DNA of 64,000 nt from Erythroxylum novogranatense (GCA_029891385.1 CM057228.1:60333783-60397782), one strand, 5' to 3'. Numbered from the stretch's first letter, positions 35,307-48,180 are shown. Translations and numbers: made by a program. The notes: a model not told the origin generated them from the letters alone.

Positions 35307-37178
35307 TGTAGAAAAATCCCGGTGGGTACATCACATATATCCGGTGCGGAAAACAAAAATTTTTGTCCCGGGACTTTCCCGAAACCCAGGATCGTTGTGT
35401 CTATATAACTAGATCAAACCATAACGACCTACGTAGCCCGTCTCTAACGATATCCACGCAGAGATCGGAAAATCTAACCGGGACAAACCATTTGACCCGA
35501 GAATAGCTAGACTAAGGAAAAGACTGCTAGATCTTACCTTAGCCTTGGAGAGCAAGAAGAATCGATGAAGAAGTTGACAAAATCTTGGAGGAGAGGATGA
35601 AGAAACGATGGAGGAAGATGAATACTTAGGTTTTTCACAAAAACCTTGCTTCTCCTCTTTTATTCACGATGAACACCATGTTCATTGGGTTTAAAACAAA
35701 TTTTAAACCCTTTTATACTCATCCACGTGCACCATCATCTTTCACTTTATGCTATTTTGTCATTTAGTCATTAAATGACTAATGACTAAGCATAAAGATG
35801 GAAGGTTCTAATGCTTCCATTCCTCCTCCTACGTATACACATATAAATATATATATTAATTATTTAATTATTTAATTAATTAATATATATAATTGCTGAA
35901 GTGGTCCAGTCAAACTGGGGTCGGTCTACTAAACCATCGAGTCCCGGCGAAAAATCACGGAAACGGTTTTCAGCAATGTTGATGTCGCGATCTCATCGGG
36001 ACATATCTCGATCTCATCGGGATCCATTTAATCCGTTTGCTCTCCGATATTGGATCACTATCCAAAACTATTTTACGAGTTTCCAAGCCACTCTTATGCG
36101 TGTGACCCATTAGGTTCCCGGTTATGTTGACCACTTAGATTAACACTTAATCTAAGCAAGTCATGAGCGGTATTTAGCAACACATCATGACCCCCAATTG
36201 ACCGGAAAGTAATTGGTTTGACGAAGTTATATAAACTACGAACCAAATTACAAACCTTTCCATAGACAATTACCGTGCAATTCTTCCTTTCACCATGCTA
36301 TACCTCACTTGGTTTGAGTATGGGCAAGTGTCAACTCTTACTAGACCGATCAGATCAAATCTAGTCCAAGTGTAATCAGTTCTTGTCCTAGGACTCATTA
36401 CTTTAATGTCCATGAAGACTGTCTTCATGACATATGTGCTCCGGCGCCAGAGACTTGCAAGTAATGATCCTCACAAGAGGCCATGGTATCCTTACGCTAA
36501 TATCACGAAGTGGTGAATCCTTTGTTGGCGACTCAATTACCTTCGAATACCTCAAACTGTACCCAATCACCACCCTATGAGCGACCTCTGAAAGGCAACA
36601 AGGAATGGAGTCAAAGCACAGAATCAGTATCCAAGATATCCTTGAGTACCTCAAGTCTAAGGATAGTTGCACCATTGCTATGATGAGATTCTCACTGACA
36701 TGATATCCATGTGATGATCTCATGGTAGGTCATCCAATGTACTTACTACTACTAGTAAGCATCCATATGTCAAATCTAAATATCTCAATATTTACAGGTT
36801 CTGAGATCCACTGCTTGATCCAATCAAGGAGTTTGACATATGCTAGTCTATCCGGATTAACGATGTCCGGTCTCATTAATCCTATGACTAGGATCATTTA
36901 GATCTTGACATAATTGCACATGATAGGAATCTCAATAGTATGATCACATCATAATTTCCTTCATGCTATGTCATATATCATGGACTTCATTAATTCGATT
37001 TAAGATTAAAATCAATTCATAAATATGAACATCAAATTAATGAAATATGTCTTTTCTTTATTTATACAAACATCTTTGTACAAAATGCGCTAAAAGAGAT
37101 TGTCTTTAGGGCACTACTCTGACACTCTTACAATGCATAAGTCGACTTATTACATATACAAGTCGACTTGCACTTACA
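35307..37178 (-). repeat. copia-1 3' LTR
   Basis: Minus strand reads TGTAAGTGCAAGTCGACTTG to TTTTTCTACA. The first 45 bases contain two AAGTCGACTT palindromes. Length 1,872 bp against 1,868 for its partner. Confidence 0.93.
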
Positions 37179-37192
37179 AATCTCTCACTTGA
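37179..37192 (-). promoter_or_regulatory. Polypurine tract of copia-1
   Basis: Minus strand TCAAGTGAGAGATT immediately before the 3' LTR, the standard copia form. Confidence 0.85.
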
Positions 37193-40100
37193 CCTAAAGC
37201 CAATCGCCTTGGTATCTAATACCATAAGCGAGTACATGAGAATCAAAATTCCTCTGTGACAATGGCTTTGTCAACGGATCAGCAATGTTCTGCTCTGTGG
37301 GAATCCTCTCTATCAGGACATCACCTCGCCCGATGATCTCCCGAATCAAATGATATCGGCGGAGTACGTGTTTAGATCGTTGATGAGACCTTGGCTCCTT
37401 TACTGCTGAATAGCCCCATTATTGTCACAATACAAGCAGATGGGCCCATCACGCTAGGAACCACACCAAGTTCGAGATGAACTTCGATCCAAATCGCTTC
37501 CTTTCTTTGCGTCGATGCAAGAATGTACTCGCCTCAGTCGTTGAATCGTGATGCGTCTCTGTTTGGAACTCTTCCAACTGACTGATCCGCCATTCAGTGT
37601 GAAAATATAACCTGATTGAGACTTTGAATCGTCCTTATCAAATTGAAAACTGGCATCTGTATGCCCGCTCACGTGAAGATCTCCATCTCCATATATCAAG
37701 AAAACATCCGTAGTCCTTCTCAAGTACTTGAGGATATTCTTGACAGCAACCCAGTGACCCTCACTAGGATCCGATTGGTATCTGCTCGTAACACTTAGAG
37801 CATACGATACATCGGGTCTCGTACATAGCATAGCATACATGATAGATCCTACTGCGGATGCATATGAGATCATATTCATGCGTATCCTCTCATCTTGTGT
37901 CTTAGGACACATAGATTTCGAGAGTGTTATCCCATGAGTGATGGGAAGAAACCCTCTCTTGGATTGCTCCATGCTAAACCTCTTTAGCATCTTATCTATG
38001 TACGTTGACTGTGAAAGACCAAGCAACCTTTTAGATCTATCTCTATAGATCCTTATCCCAAGGATATAAGTTGCTTCACCAAGGTCTTTCATAGCAAATT
38101 GTTTGGACAGCCAAATCTTTACAGATTGCAGCATTGAGACATCGTTTCCTAGTAACAATATGTCATCTACATATAATACAAGGAATGCGATTGCTGTTCC
38201 ATTAACTTTCTTATACACACAATGTTCATCCGGATTTTGTGAGAAACCAAACTCTTTGATTGTCTCATCAAAACGGATATTCCAACTCCGGGATGCTTGC
38301 TTTAATCCATAAATGGATTTCTCAAGCTTGCACACCTTTTCGCCATCATTGGATATGAAGCCCTCAGGTTGTGTCATGTACACATCCTCAGCCAGATTTT
38401 CATTCAGGAAAGCTGTCTTCACATCCATTTGCCATATCTCATAATCATAATGAACGGCAATGGCTAGGAGTATCCTAATGGATTTAAGCATTGCTACTGG
38501 ACTGAAGGTTTCGTCGTAGTCAACTCCTTGTCTTTGACGAAATCCTTTAGCTACTAGCCTTGCTTTATAAGTAATCACATTACCATCCATGTCGTTTTTC
38601 TTCTTGAAAACCCATTTGCACCCTATGGGTTTGATTCATTCGGGTGCATCAACCAAAGTCCATATTTGGTTTTCATACATGGAATCCATTTCAGATTTCA
38701 TGGCATGAAGCCATTTATCAGATTCTGAACTCTTCAGAACCTCTTCATAGGTGGTAGGCTCATCATCTTCTATGAGCAATACATCATTCTGTTCACTCAC
38801 GAGAAATCCATATCTCGGAGAATGTAACGTATCTCTTGACCACGAACTTCGTGTGTAGTAGAAGGTTGAACTGTTACCTCATACGTATGAGTTACGGTTT
38901 GAGTTCAGCGATTGATCTGCGTCATTCGAGCATCTTGAACTTCCTCAAGTTCAACTTTGCTCCCACCGTCCTCTTTTAGAAGAAACTCTTTCTCTAAAAA
39001 GGCAGCATGCCTCGAAACAAACACCTTTTGTTCCTCAGCAAGGTAGAATTGATATCCTCTTGTTTCTTTAGGATATCCTACGAACAAATATTTGTCGACT
39101 TTGCATCCGGTTTATCGATCGTGTCCGCTTCACATAAGGGACAACCCCATACTTTCAAATGAGAAAGATAAGGTTTCTTGTTATTCCACATCTCATATGG
39201 AGTAACATCAACTGTCTTTCATGGAACTCGTTTAATGTAAGCAAATGTCTCGAGTGCATACCCCAAAAGGATTTTGGTAAGCGTGCAAAGCCCATCATTG
39301 ATCGTACCATGTCCAACAAGGTTCGATTTCTCCTTTCGCCACACCATTATCTTGTGGTGTGAAAGGAGGAGTCCATCGAGATAAAATCTCATTATCTACG
39401 AGATAATCCAAAAACTCTTGGTCTAAGTACTCACCACCACGATCAGATCGCAATGTCTTGATACTTTTCCCAAGTTGGTTTTCTACTTCATTTCTGAATT
39501 GTTTGAACTTTTCAAACGCTTCAGATTTGTATCTCATCGATATCTGAGATACCCATATCGAGAATAATCATCGATGAAGGTAATGAAGTATCGATAACCA
39601 CTTCTGGCATGGATGGACATTGGACCACATACATCTGAATGTATTAGATCTAATAATCCAGTCGCTCGTTCATCCTTTCCCTTAAAAGGTAACTTAGTCA
39701 TCTTGCCTAATAAACAAGATTCACATGTGTCATAAGATTCATAATCGAATGACCCTAAACTGCCACTTTTATGGAGCTTAGCTATGCGTCTCTCATTTAT
39801 ATGGCCAAGGCGACAATGCCATAAATAAGTCGATTTTAAATTATCTCTTTTATGTCTTTTAGTGTCATTGACATTCATAATTGGATGTGACATATCTAAT
39901 ATGTAAATACCATTGCATAATGTACCAGTACCATAAAGCATTCCATTCGTACTAATAGAACAACCATTGTTACCAAAAGTCAAATGGAAACCAGCTCTAT
40001 TTAAACAAGAAACAGACAATATGTTCTTTGTTATAACAGGTACAAAATAACATTCATCCAATCTAAGTACAAGCCCACTTGGGAGTGACAAAAAGTAAGT

Positions 40101-40240
40101 CCCTACGGCTAATGCAGCAACCCTTGCTCCATTTCCAACACGCAGGTCTACTTCTCCCTTTGTAAGCTGCCTACTGTCCCTGAGGCCCTGGATATCATTA
40201 CATATGTGTGAGCCACAACCGGTATCTAATACCCATATGT
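37193..40240 (-). pseudogene. copia-1 pol: protease, integrase, reverse transcriptase, RNase H
   Basis: Read 5' to 3' on the minus strand. Protease WVLDTGCGSHICNDIQG lies near 40235. GAG-pre-integrase (40091-39750) has WHCRLGHINERRI and CESCLLGKMTKLPF. The integrase core has DLIHSDVCGPM, FITFIDDYSRYGY, then in a new frame TLRSDRGGEY and a damaged NGVAKGE (usually NGVAER). Its C-terminus (39087-38905) starts FVGYPKETRGYQFY. RT (38640-37900) has [44 protein letters not shown] and catalytic VLYVDDILLLGND. RNase H has GHTDASF and DSKSQSGYIFTLNGG, then shifts frame near 37550 before TTEAEY and ADPLTKPL. At least four frame breaks are present. All catalytic motifs are recognisable, so the copy is young or the breaks are partly sequencing errors. 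Confidence 0.93.
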
Positions 40241-41112
40241 TATGATCGAAGCGATGATAACTTCAATGACAAACATACGAAGAAGTCGAGGCATCGATGC
40301 CTTCTTACCTTCGATTCTTCGAGATAGACTTTGCGATTCGCTGCCGGTGACGATCTTACATGAATGGAAGCGGGTTCCCTTTAGTGCGATCTCTTTGGTC
40401 TTCCTCTTGGCTATACTTCCTTTTGGACTTTCCTTGGGTTTCTTACCTTCTTCTTCTTGATTTCTTTTCTTGGAACCCAAGAAGTAGATTCCACCACGAG
40501 CACTGGCTTGCTATCCTTCTTGATAGCTTGCTCTGCTGTCTTGAGCAGATTAATTAACTCAGGAATTGTCGAGGAAACTTGGTTCATCCGATAGTTCAAC
40601 ACAAACTGTGAATAACTATCAGACAATCCAACAAGAATTAAGTCTGTACTTAATTCATAGTCCATGACAAAACCTAAGATCGCCAATCTCTCAATATACC
40701 CATTCATCTTCAGTGGATACTGCACTGCCGATGAACCTGGAGTCATCTTAGTTGTGAAGAGCAACCTGGAAGTCTCGAACCGTTCCGACCGAGCTTGCTC
40801 ATCAAACAACTCCCTGAGATGAAACACTATGGTATGTGCATCCATAGATTCATGCTGCTTCTGCAGCTCCGGTGACATCGATGCAAGCATAATGCATGTG
40901 GCCATGTCACTGTCTTTAAGATGCTTTTGATATGCTTTCTGATCACCATCAGAAGCATCAACAGCAGGTGGATCAGGAAGTGGAGTATCCAGGACGTATC
41001 CCAGTTCCTCAGATCTGAGAACAATTCTCAGATTTCTCAGCCAATCTAGAAAGTTTGGTCCAGTTAATTTGTTTGAGTCCATTAGTGAGCGAAGATTCAC
41101 ACTTGTAGACAT
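40241..41112 (-). pseudogene. copia-1 gag
   Basis: ATG at 41112 opens MSTSVNLRSLMDSNKLTG then NFLDWLRNLRIVL and LGYVLDTPLPDPP, the standard N-terminus of a large group of plant copia gags. The capsid continues with ELFDEQARSERFETSRLL (UBN2-like region) and NLLKTAEQAIKK up to about 40411. The zinc knuckle region (about 40370-40330) reads only FHSC in frame, with later residues altered, so frameshifts lie between gag and protease. Gag would package the RNA. A CT-rich stretch ending TTTTAG lies 11 bases before the ATG and could be a splice acceptor for the long leader. Confidence 0.9.
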
Positions 41113-43118
41113 CTTCAGACAACCTAAAATAGAGAGAGAATGTTAGAATAGATTTAAATGCATGATCATAAGGACTTAAATGATATGCATATGGCTCCCA
41201 CTAGATTCTAACGAATCCATAACCCTCATTACGAATCCAAGAAACAAAGTGACAAAACGTCCTAGTGGGTCGATATCCAACGTTGCTAAGAATGACCTTG
41301 GGTTTGCCCAACAAGCCACCTTAGGTCAATCGGTAGGTATCAGTCATACCAATTGCATCACAAATGCAACTATCAACTGTTGATGTATGCACACACATTG
41401 GGTTATCAACACTTGATGCGTGTACATCTGATGCACACTACCCAATTTTGCCTCTGTCCACGTTGACCTTGAGTTTGCCCAACAAATCAACGCTTCCAGG
41501 AAAACCGATCCATTAATCCAAAATCATATTTTCATGGTTCGAACATATTCGTATAGAGCGAGCTTGAGTTTGCCCAATAACCCAACTCTATAAGAACTCT
41601 GGTTCTTACCATATTAATGGAAGGCGTTAGTTTTCATATTCAGTTTGAGGGATTTAGGTCTCATCTAAAGTCAAAACTCATCCAGGCTATGGGATCATAG
41701 TCAAACTATATGGACTGATTTAGGGCATTTCATCAATCATATTGAATTTATACCTAAAATCATCCATCATCCCATTTCAGCATGTTATAAGTCGACTTGT
41801 GCCATGCAAGTCGACTTATGCCACTGTGCACGTACAAGTTGACTTGTGCTATTTCTAGTCGACTTATACATCTGTGCCTGTACAAGTCGACTTGTGCTTC
41901 ATATGCAAGTCGACTTATACAGTTCATGCAAGTCGACTTATTCTGCTCGTGCACGTATAAGTCGACTTATTCTCTTACAAGTCGACTTATGCTGCAAATG
42001 CAAGTCGACTTACACTAGGTTTTGCTATCCAATCGGCTAAATTCTCAATTCATGCAATTTCAATTCACAATACCAAGTATATACACATTACTAGATGTAT
42101 CTATGAACACATTCATTAGACCATGCTCACCATATAGTCAAACTATGCATGAAACACTTGAAATAGATGAATACACTTATTCATTTTGACTTCCAAAAAT
42201 TTTACGAATACCAAATTATCATCCTAAGTATCTCTAGGTAGTCTACACATTATGAAGATCACTTCGGCACATGTCACAAAAATTTGTGACGACCAAAACA
42301 ATCAGGACAATGCTATACACTAACGAGACGCTAATGTGACCTATTTGACATCCGAAAATTCATGGAAATCCTATTTCAAGCAAATCAGTTTGGGAAGCAT
42401 GCCAACATCCAAGTAATATGTTTCTAATCACATTAAAAATCATTCAAGGCATTGTAATTGAAAATTACACACTAAACCATTCAAACAAAAACAGCTCCAG
42501 CAACTGTCTCAACATTGCCATGTTCTGTTTGTTGCTTGAAAATTCCATTGAAACACTTTAAATAAATTCTGAGAAAATTACAGAGGTTAGTAAATGTTCA
42601 GATAATGCTCCATGAATTTTTTCAGGATTTATTTCCATCAAAAACTTAAAAAACCTCAGCAATTTAGCAAATGTAGAATCTGTGTTCTCCAACACAGTTA
42701 TTCCCAGCAGCACACAATAAATTCTCAAATAAATAGTCAATCACCTCGAAGACATTTTTCCTTTCTCATAGACATTCACAAACGTCTGAGAGACATGTCG
42801 GTGAAAGAAAATCTGAAAAACCATTTTTCTAGATTTTATTCTTGATTTTATAGTCATGCCTGTTCCAGAAACTTGTACAAAAACAGCAACTAGCACATAA
42901 GGGAATAAATTCGTAAAACTATATCAATTGACATTAATAAATTAATTCCTTTTACAGATACATGCCATAACACCTTATGAACACATCTGAGCAAGAAATT
43001 TTCGAAAAACATATCTCTATACAGATTTCGAAATTGGCACATATAACATGCATCATCATCAAATTCACTAAGCTACTCCAACCTAGGCATGGTTTCTTCT
43101 TTATATAAGACACAAATG
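41113..43118 (-). other. copia-1 untranslated leader
   Basis: Two kilobases between primer site and gag with no ORF of note. It carries the AAGTCGACTT array (41783-42012) and three copies of TTGGGCAAACTCAAG-like sequence (minus strand; near 41300, 41475 and 41570). Confidence 0.75.
41783..42012. repeat. Array of AAGTCGACTT palindromes in a copia leader
   Basis: Ten copies of AAGTCGACTT or one-base variants, spaced about 17-30 bp, flanks alternating GCA/ACA and ATG/GTG. Confidence 0.9.
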
Positions 43119-43131
43119 GCTCTGATACCAC
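43119..43131 (-). promoter_or_regulatory. Primer binding site of copia-1
   Basis: Minus strand GTGGTATCAGAGCC next to the 5' LTR, complementary to initiator tRNA-Met. Confidence 0.93.
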
Positions 43132-44999
43132 TGTAGGAAAATCTCGGTGGGTACATCACATGTACTCGGTGCGGAAAACAAAAATTTTTGTCCCGGGACT
43201 TTCCCGAAACTCAGGATCGTTGTGTCTATATAACTAGATCAAACCATAACGACCTACGTAGCCCGTCTCTAACGGTATCCACGCAGAGGTCGAAAAACCT
43301 AACCGGGACAAACTATTTGACCCAGAAATAGCTAGACTAAGGAAAAGACTGCTAGATCTTATCTTAGCCTTGGAGAGCAAGAAGAATCGATGAAGAAGTT
43401 GACAAAATCTTGGAGGAGAGGATGAAGAAACGATGGAGGAAGATGAATACTTAGGTTTTTCACAAAAACCTTGCTTCTCCTCTTTTATTCACGATGAACA
43501 CCATGTTCATTGGGTTTAAAACAAATTTTAAACCCTTTTATACTCATCCACGTGCACCATCATCTTTCACTTTATGCTATTTTGTCATTTAGTCATTAAA
43601 TGACTAATGACTAAGCATAAAGATGGAAGGTTCTAATGCTTCCATTCCTCCTCCTACGTATACACATATAAATATATATATTAATTAATTATTTACTTAA
43701 TTAATTAATATATATAATTGCTGAAGTGGTCCAGTCAAATTGGGGTCGGTCCTACCGGCCTATCGAGTCCCGGCGGCGAAAAATCACAGGAAACGGTTTT
43801 CAGCAATGTTGATGTCGCGATCTCATCGGGACATATCTCGATCTCATCGGGATCCATTTAATCCGTTTGCTCTCCGATATTGGATCACTATCCAAAACTA
43901 TTTCTGAGTTTCAAGCCACTCTTATCGTGTGACCCATTAGGTTCCGGTTATGTTGACCACTTAGATTAACACTTAATCTAAGCAAGTCATGAGCGGTATC
44001 TAGCAACACATCACGACCCTAATTGACCGGAAAGTAATTGGTTTGTGAAGTTATATAAACTACGAACCAAATTACAAACCTTTCCATAGACAATTACCGT
44101 GCAATTCGTCCTTTCACCATGCTATACCTCACTTGGTTTGAGTATGGGCAAGTGTCAACTCTTACTAGACCGATCAGATCAAATCTAGTCCAAGTGTAAT
44201 CGGTTCTTGTCTAGGACTCATTACTTTAATGTCCATGAAGACCGTCTTCATGACATATGTGCTCGGCGCCAGAGACTTGCAAGTAATGATCCTCACAAGA
44301 GGTCATGGGTATCCTTCGCTAATATCACGAAGTGGTGAATCATTTGTTGGCGACTCAATTACCTTGAATACCTCAGCTGCACCCAATCACCACCCTATGA
44401 GCGACCTCTCGAAAGGCAACAAGGAATGGAGTCAAAGCACGTAATCAAGTATCAAGATATCCTTGAGTACCTCAAGTCTAAGGATAGTTGCACCATTGCT
44501 ATGATGAGATTCTCACCGACATGATATCCATGTGATGATCTCATGGTAGGTCATCAATGTACTTACTACTACTAGTAAGCATCCATATGTCAAATCTAAA
44601 TATCTCAATATTTACTGAGTTACGAGATCCTTGCTTGATCCAATCAAGGAGTTTGACATATGCTAGTCTATCCGGATTAACGATGTCCATCTCATTAATC
44701 CTATGACTAGGGATCATTTAGAATCTTGGCATAATTGCACATGATAGGAATCTCGATAGTATGATCACATCATAATTTCCTTCATGCTATGTCATATATC
44801 ATGGACTTCATTAATTCGATTTAAGATTAAAATCAATTCATAAATATGAACATCAAATTAATGAAATATGCCTTTTCTTTATTTATACAAACATCTTTGT
44901 ACAAAATGCGCTAAAAGAGATTGTCTTTAGGGCACTACTCTAACACTCTTACAATGCATAAGTCGACTTATTACATATACAAGTCGACTTGCACTTACA
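43132..44999 (-). repeat. copia-1 5' LTR
   Basis: 1,868 bp, TGTAAGTGCAAG to TTTTCCTACA on the minus strand; partner of 35307-37178. It includes a CTCATCGGGA direct repeat near 43822-43850 and AT-rich TATATA tracts near 43670-43725. Confidence 0.93.
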
Positions 45000-45004
45000 G
45001 TTGT

Positions 45005-47100
45005 ACCCCTAATGCCTGCTGAACCTGATCTGCAAAAGACAAGACAATAAGAGATGGTGAGGGAGGACGGACAAAATCAGAAACAAAAATAGCCTGGTTC
45101 CTCCATGTCCAGAGGAACCAGCAGGTCAACCCAAAAAGAGACGTCCAGTCCCGGCCTTGCACGTGACGATGCTGAAGAAGGTTGGTGTGCAGCCATTCCC
45201 TGGCTGGAAGATCAAAAGAAGGCGAGGTGACGATGTTCGTCTGGTAGGAGGCCCAAACACGCCGCGCCAGAGGACAGTCCCGAACCACATGAAGAGCGGA
45301 TTCTTCGTGTGAGCAATATAGGCATGTACCGTCCGCGGTAAGATGTCGTCTCACCCTCTGCTGATTACTAAGCAGTCGATCCTTCACGAGTAGCCATAAG
45401 AAGGAGCGCACCCGCTGAGGGCCCGACCACTGCCGTATGGCCCGCCACGGGAGGCGAGTCGCCCTAAAGCAGGGCGTAGGCTGAAGCGACAGTAAAAAGA
45501 CCATGGTCGGAGGCTCCCCAGACCATCTTATCCGGGCCCAAAATCGGGGAAGGAGGAAACGTGCCGGCGATAGCCCGACAAATCGACGGCGGAAGGAAAT
45601 CCTGAACGGCCGCCAGATTCCATTGTCCGGTGGGGTCCACATAGTGGCTGACCCGATGGCTAAGGAGGGAAGCCGGGACGTCCTGGGTGGAATGCGAAAT
45701 GAGGGGGCCAACACCCTGTACCCAAGGGTCGTGCCAGAAGCTAGGTGTCAGGCCATCTCCGATGCGCCAATGAAGCCCCTGAGTCACTACGTGCCAAGTC
45801 GCACGGATGCTCCTCCAAACCATCCAGCCCGCAACGGGGGGAAGGGAGGAGGGAAGGTGGTGGGCATCAAAACCATATTTACTATAGAGCACCTGTACCC
45901 ATAAGGTAGTGGGGTTATTGAGCAAAGTCCAGCCTAGTTTGGCTAGAAACGCATCGTTCATAGCTCTTATCTGTCGTATGCCCAAACCCCCGAGATGCTT
46001 GGGCAGACAAACCTCGTCCCAGCTGACCAGAGGTATCTTTCGTTGGTCATGACTCGAGCCCCACAAAAATTGTCTCAGCGTCTGTTCCAAAGCGTCACAC
46101 AGCCCTCTCGGTAACCGGACCGTCTGCATCGTGTAACTCGAAATAGTCGAAAAGACCGATTGGACCAAAGTGACGCGACCAGCAAAGGACAGCGTAGAAG
46201 GAGCCCACCCTGACAGACGGTGATTGATCGTGTCCAGGATGTGCTGATAAGTGTGCCTCCCAACCCGCTGGTGAAGGAGGGGAACCCCCAGGTACCGGCC
46301 GAGGTCGGTTGTCCGAGGGAACCGGAGAGCACGGCTTAAGACACGAGCGGACATGGAAGGGACATTCTTGGATAAGTAGCAGCGTGATTTGGCCTGGCTC
46401 ACGCATTGGCCCGAAGCAGTGCAGAACGAGTCCAAGACGTCACGAAGCACATGAACCTGCTCCATAGACGCCTCTGCGAAGAGGATAAGATCGTCAGCAA
46501 AGAATAAGTGAGAGAGGGGGGGGCCGTGCCTACTCAAATGAACAGGAGCCCAACGACCTGAAGATACCTCATGAGAGATTGCTTGGCCGAGGCGTTCCAT
46601 GCACAACACAAACAGGTAGGGGGAAAGAGGGTCGCCTTGACGCAGCCCGCGCGAAGGCCGAAACTCCTCGCTCAGCTCTCCATGCCAATTCACTTGAAAG
46701 GACACCGTAGCGAGACATCTCATGATAGGCGAAATCATCGAGTCAGGAATACCAATGTCAAGAAGAGTGGCCTGAATGAAATCCTACTCTAGGCGATCAT
46801 ACGCTTTGTCAAGATCCACTTTGATGGCCATAAGCCCTGTTTGACCAGTTTTGCGGTGCATAGAGTGAATCACTTCTTGCGTGATGATGATGTTGTCGAT
46901 AATTTGTTGGCCCGGCACAAAACTACACTGAGTCGGATGGACAAGCGTCGCGAGAAAGGGTTTGAGGCGATTTGCTATGATCTTAGAGAGAGCTTTGTAA
47001 AGAACATTGCAAAGTGCTATGGGTCGGAATTAGGAGATTGAATTGGGGGAGGGGTTCTTAGGAATGAGAACTATGACGGTGCGGTTCAGAGCCGACTCCC
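45005..47100 (-). pseudogene. LINE ORF2, reverse transcriptase and zinc-finger part
   Basis: Minus strand. Near 47080-46800, in shifting frames, are FRPIALCNVLYK, IIANRLKP, QCSFVPGQQI and VDLDKAYDRLE, all standard in plant L1 RT. The long frame 46738-45464 continues with RPSRGLRQGDPLSPYLFVLC and LSHLFFADDLILFAEAS (catalytic ADD). LGRYLGVPLLH, SWDEVCLPKHLGGLGIRQI, FLAKLGWTLL and SFWHDPWV follow. A frame change near 45500-45700 leads to RVRSFLWLLVKDRL and CLYCSHEESALHVVRDCP, the zinc-binding RVT motif, then the linker cut by copia-1. The endonuclease domain is missing because of 5' truncation. RT would copy LINE RNA at a nicked target. Confidence 0.93.
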
Positions 47101-47820
47101 ACACTTTGCTGTCAAGTGGCAGCTGGTACGGTCACTCAATTCAGTTTCGTTACTCTGACGACGACTCCTTTTTTGTTCTGGACTCTGTTCCTAAGGATAC
47201 GTGCTCCCAATCTTTTATTCTCCTCTTTCATTTCTTTTAAGGTACACCTCACTCTCTTTAAATTACTATATCAAGACATGTTATATTTTATATTTAATTA
47301 AATTTCATATTTAAATTAAAATTTTGAAAATAAGGTTGTCTGTTATATAACACAACTATTATGATAATGTTATATAAAATGGAGTCGGTCTAATTAACAC
47401 ACCGTTGTATTTTAACCACATATTTAGATGGATGAAGGAGTGACAAGTGGACTTCATGCACGTCGCAGACCGACTGGCCGCCTGATCTCCACCTTTGTTC
47501 GACCGAGAAATCCAACGGCTGAGACTCACATCCTTACTGCTTTTAGCAGTAGATCATTTATCTACAGTCAAAATATCATTAGCTACTACAAAATCCTCAC
47601 CGCTTTGCTACCCACAAAAGGCAACAAGTGGACGGTCGATTTAGTTGACAGAACAATGAGGGGCCAAAAGGAAGTTCCCAGAAAGTTGAGGGATCGAGAT
47701 GAATAAAACAAATCAAAACAACGCATACAAAGTGTGTAAAAGTAATGGACACGTGTCGCCCGTCCTTTTCCATTTTGATTCTCGTTATAAATGAAACACC
47801 TACCCCCACGTCTCTATCTC
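47101..47820. other. Intergenic stretch between LINE and MITE
   Basis: No recognised gene. A palindromic G-box GACACGTGTC (47748-47757) and TTATAAAT (47785-47792) look promoter-like on the plus strand, but lead into the MITE. The 92-codon ORF at 47428-47706 matches nothing I know. Confidence 0.4.
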
Positions 47821-47865
47821 GAGCGCAGATCCTCTGTCTAAGAAATAATAATGGAACTAAATTTA

Positions 47866-47912
<47 letters not shown>
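47866..47912. repeat. (AAT)n microsatellite
   Basis: About fifteen AAT units inside the MITE; a second interrupted run is near 47965-48002. Confidence 0.95.
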
Positions 47913-48104
47913 GTATATGTTCAGATTAATATTTAATAGTTATTATAAAATAGAAATAAATTTAAATAATAATAATAATAATAACATAATAATAATAATA
48001 ATGATAAGAAAAATAAAATAAAATTTAATAAGTATATAAATAAATATATACACTTAATAATAATAACAAAATTAATAATGTTTGTAAATGATAATAAACA
48101 TGTT

Positions 48105-48110
48105 TTTATT
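48105..48110 (-). promoter_or_regulatory. Possible poly(A) signal supplied by the MITE
   Basis: Minus-strand AATAAA about 70 bases after the TAA (48181-48183) that ends the chimeric terpene synthase frame. Confidence 0.4.
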
Positions 48111-48180
48111 AAAATTCCAATGCTGCAAAAGTTTAGAAGTAAAAAAAACATTGGAGATATATCTACAGCCAGCAAAACAG

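Larger units (their letters stand above)
35307..44999 (-). mobile_element. Complete Ty1/copia retrotransposon (copia-1)
   Basis: LTRs at 35307-37178 and 43132-44999 and a 5-bp TSD GTTGT (35302-35306 and 45000-45004). Minus orientation: PBS at 43119-43131, polypurine tract at 37179-37192. Gag, protease, integrase, RT and RNase H occur in copia order (integrase before RT). LTRs of 1.87 kb are long for copia. The LTR pair differs by many single-base indels. It is younger than the LINE it split. Confidence 0.95.
34713..47100 (-). mobile_element. LINE (plant L1-type with RNase H), split by a copia element
   Basis: Minus strand. The 5' end is truncated in the reverse transcriptase near 47100; the 3' end is an A-rich tail (CATTAAAAAAAA, 34713-34724). 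The copia element 35307-44999 with TSD GTTGT divides it into 45005-47100 and 34713-35306. Rejoining the two sides at the TSD links the linker after the zinc-finger region to the RNase H domain. No LINE TSD was found by eye. Confidence 0.85.

Noticed and set aside
16630..42012. Spaced palindrome arrays as a CRISPR-like structure
   Set aside because: Units are 10 bp, spacers are short, related and irregular, and the DNA is plant nuclear; no cas genes.
47428..47706. 92-codon ORF between the LINE and MITE
   Set aside because: No recognised domain, and no splice or start context that singles it out.
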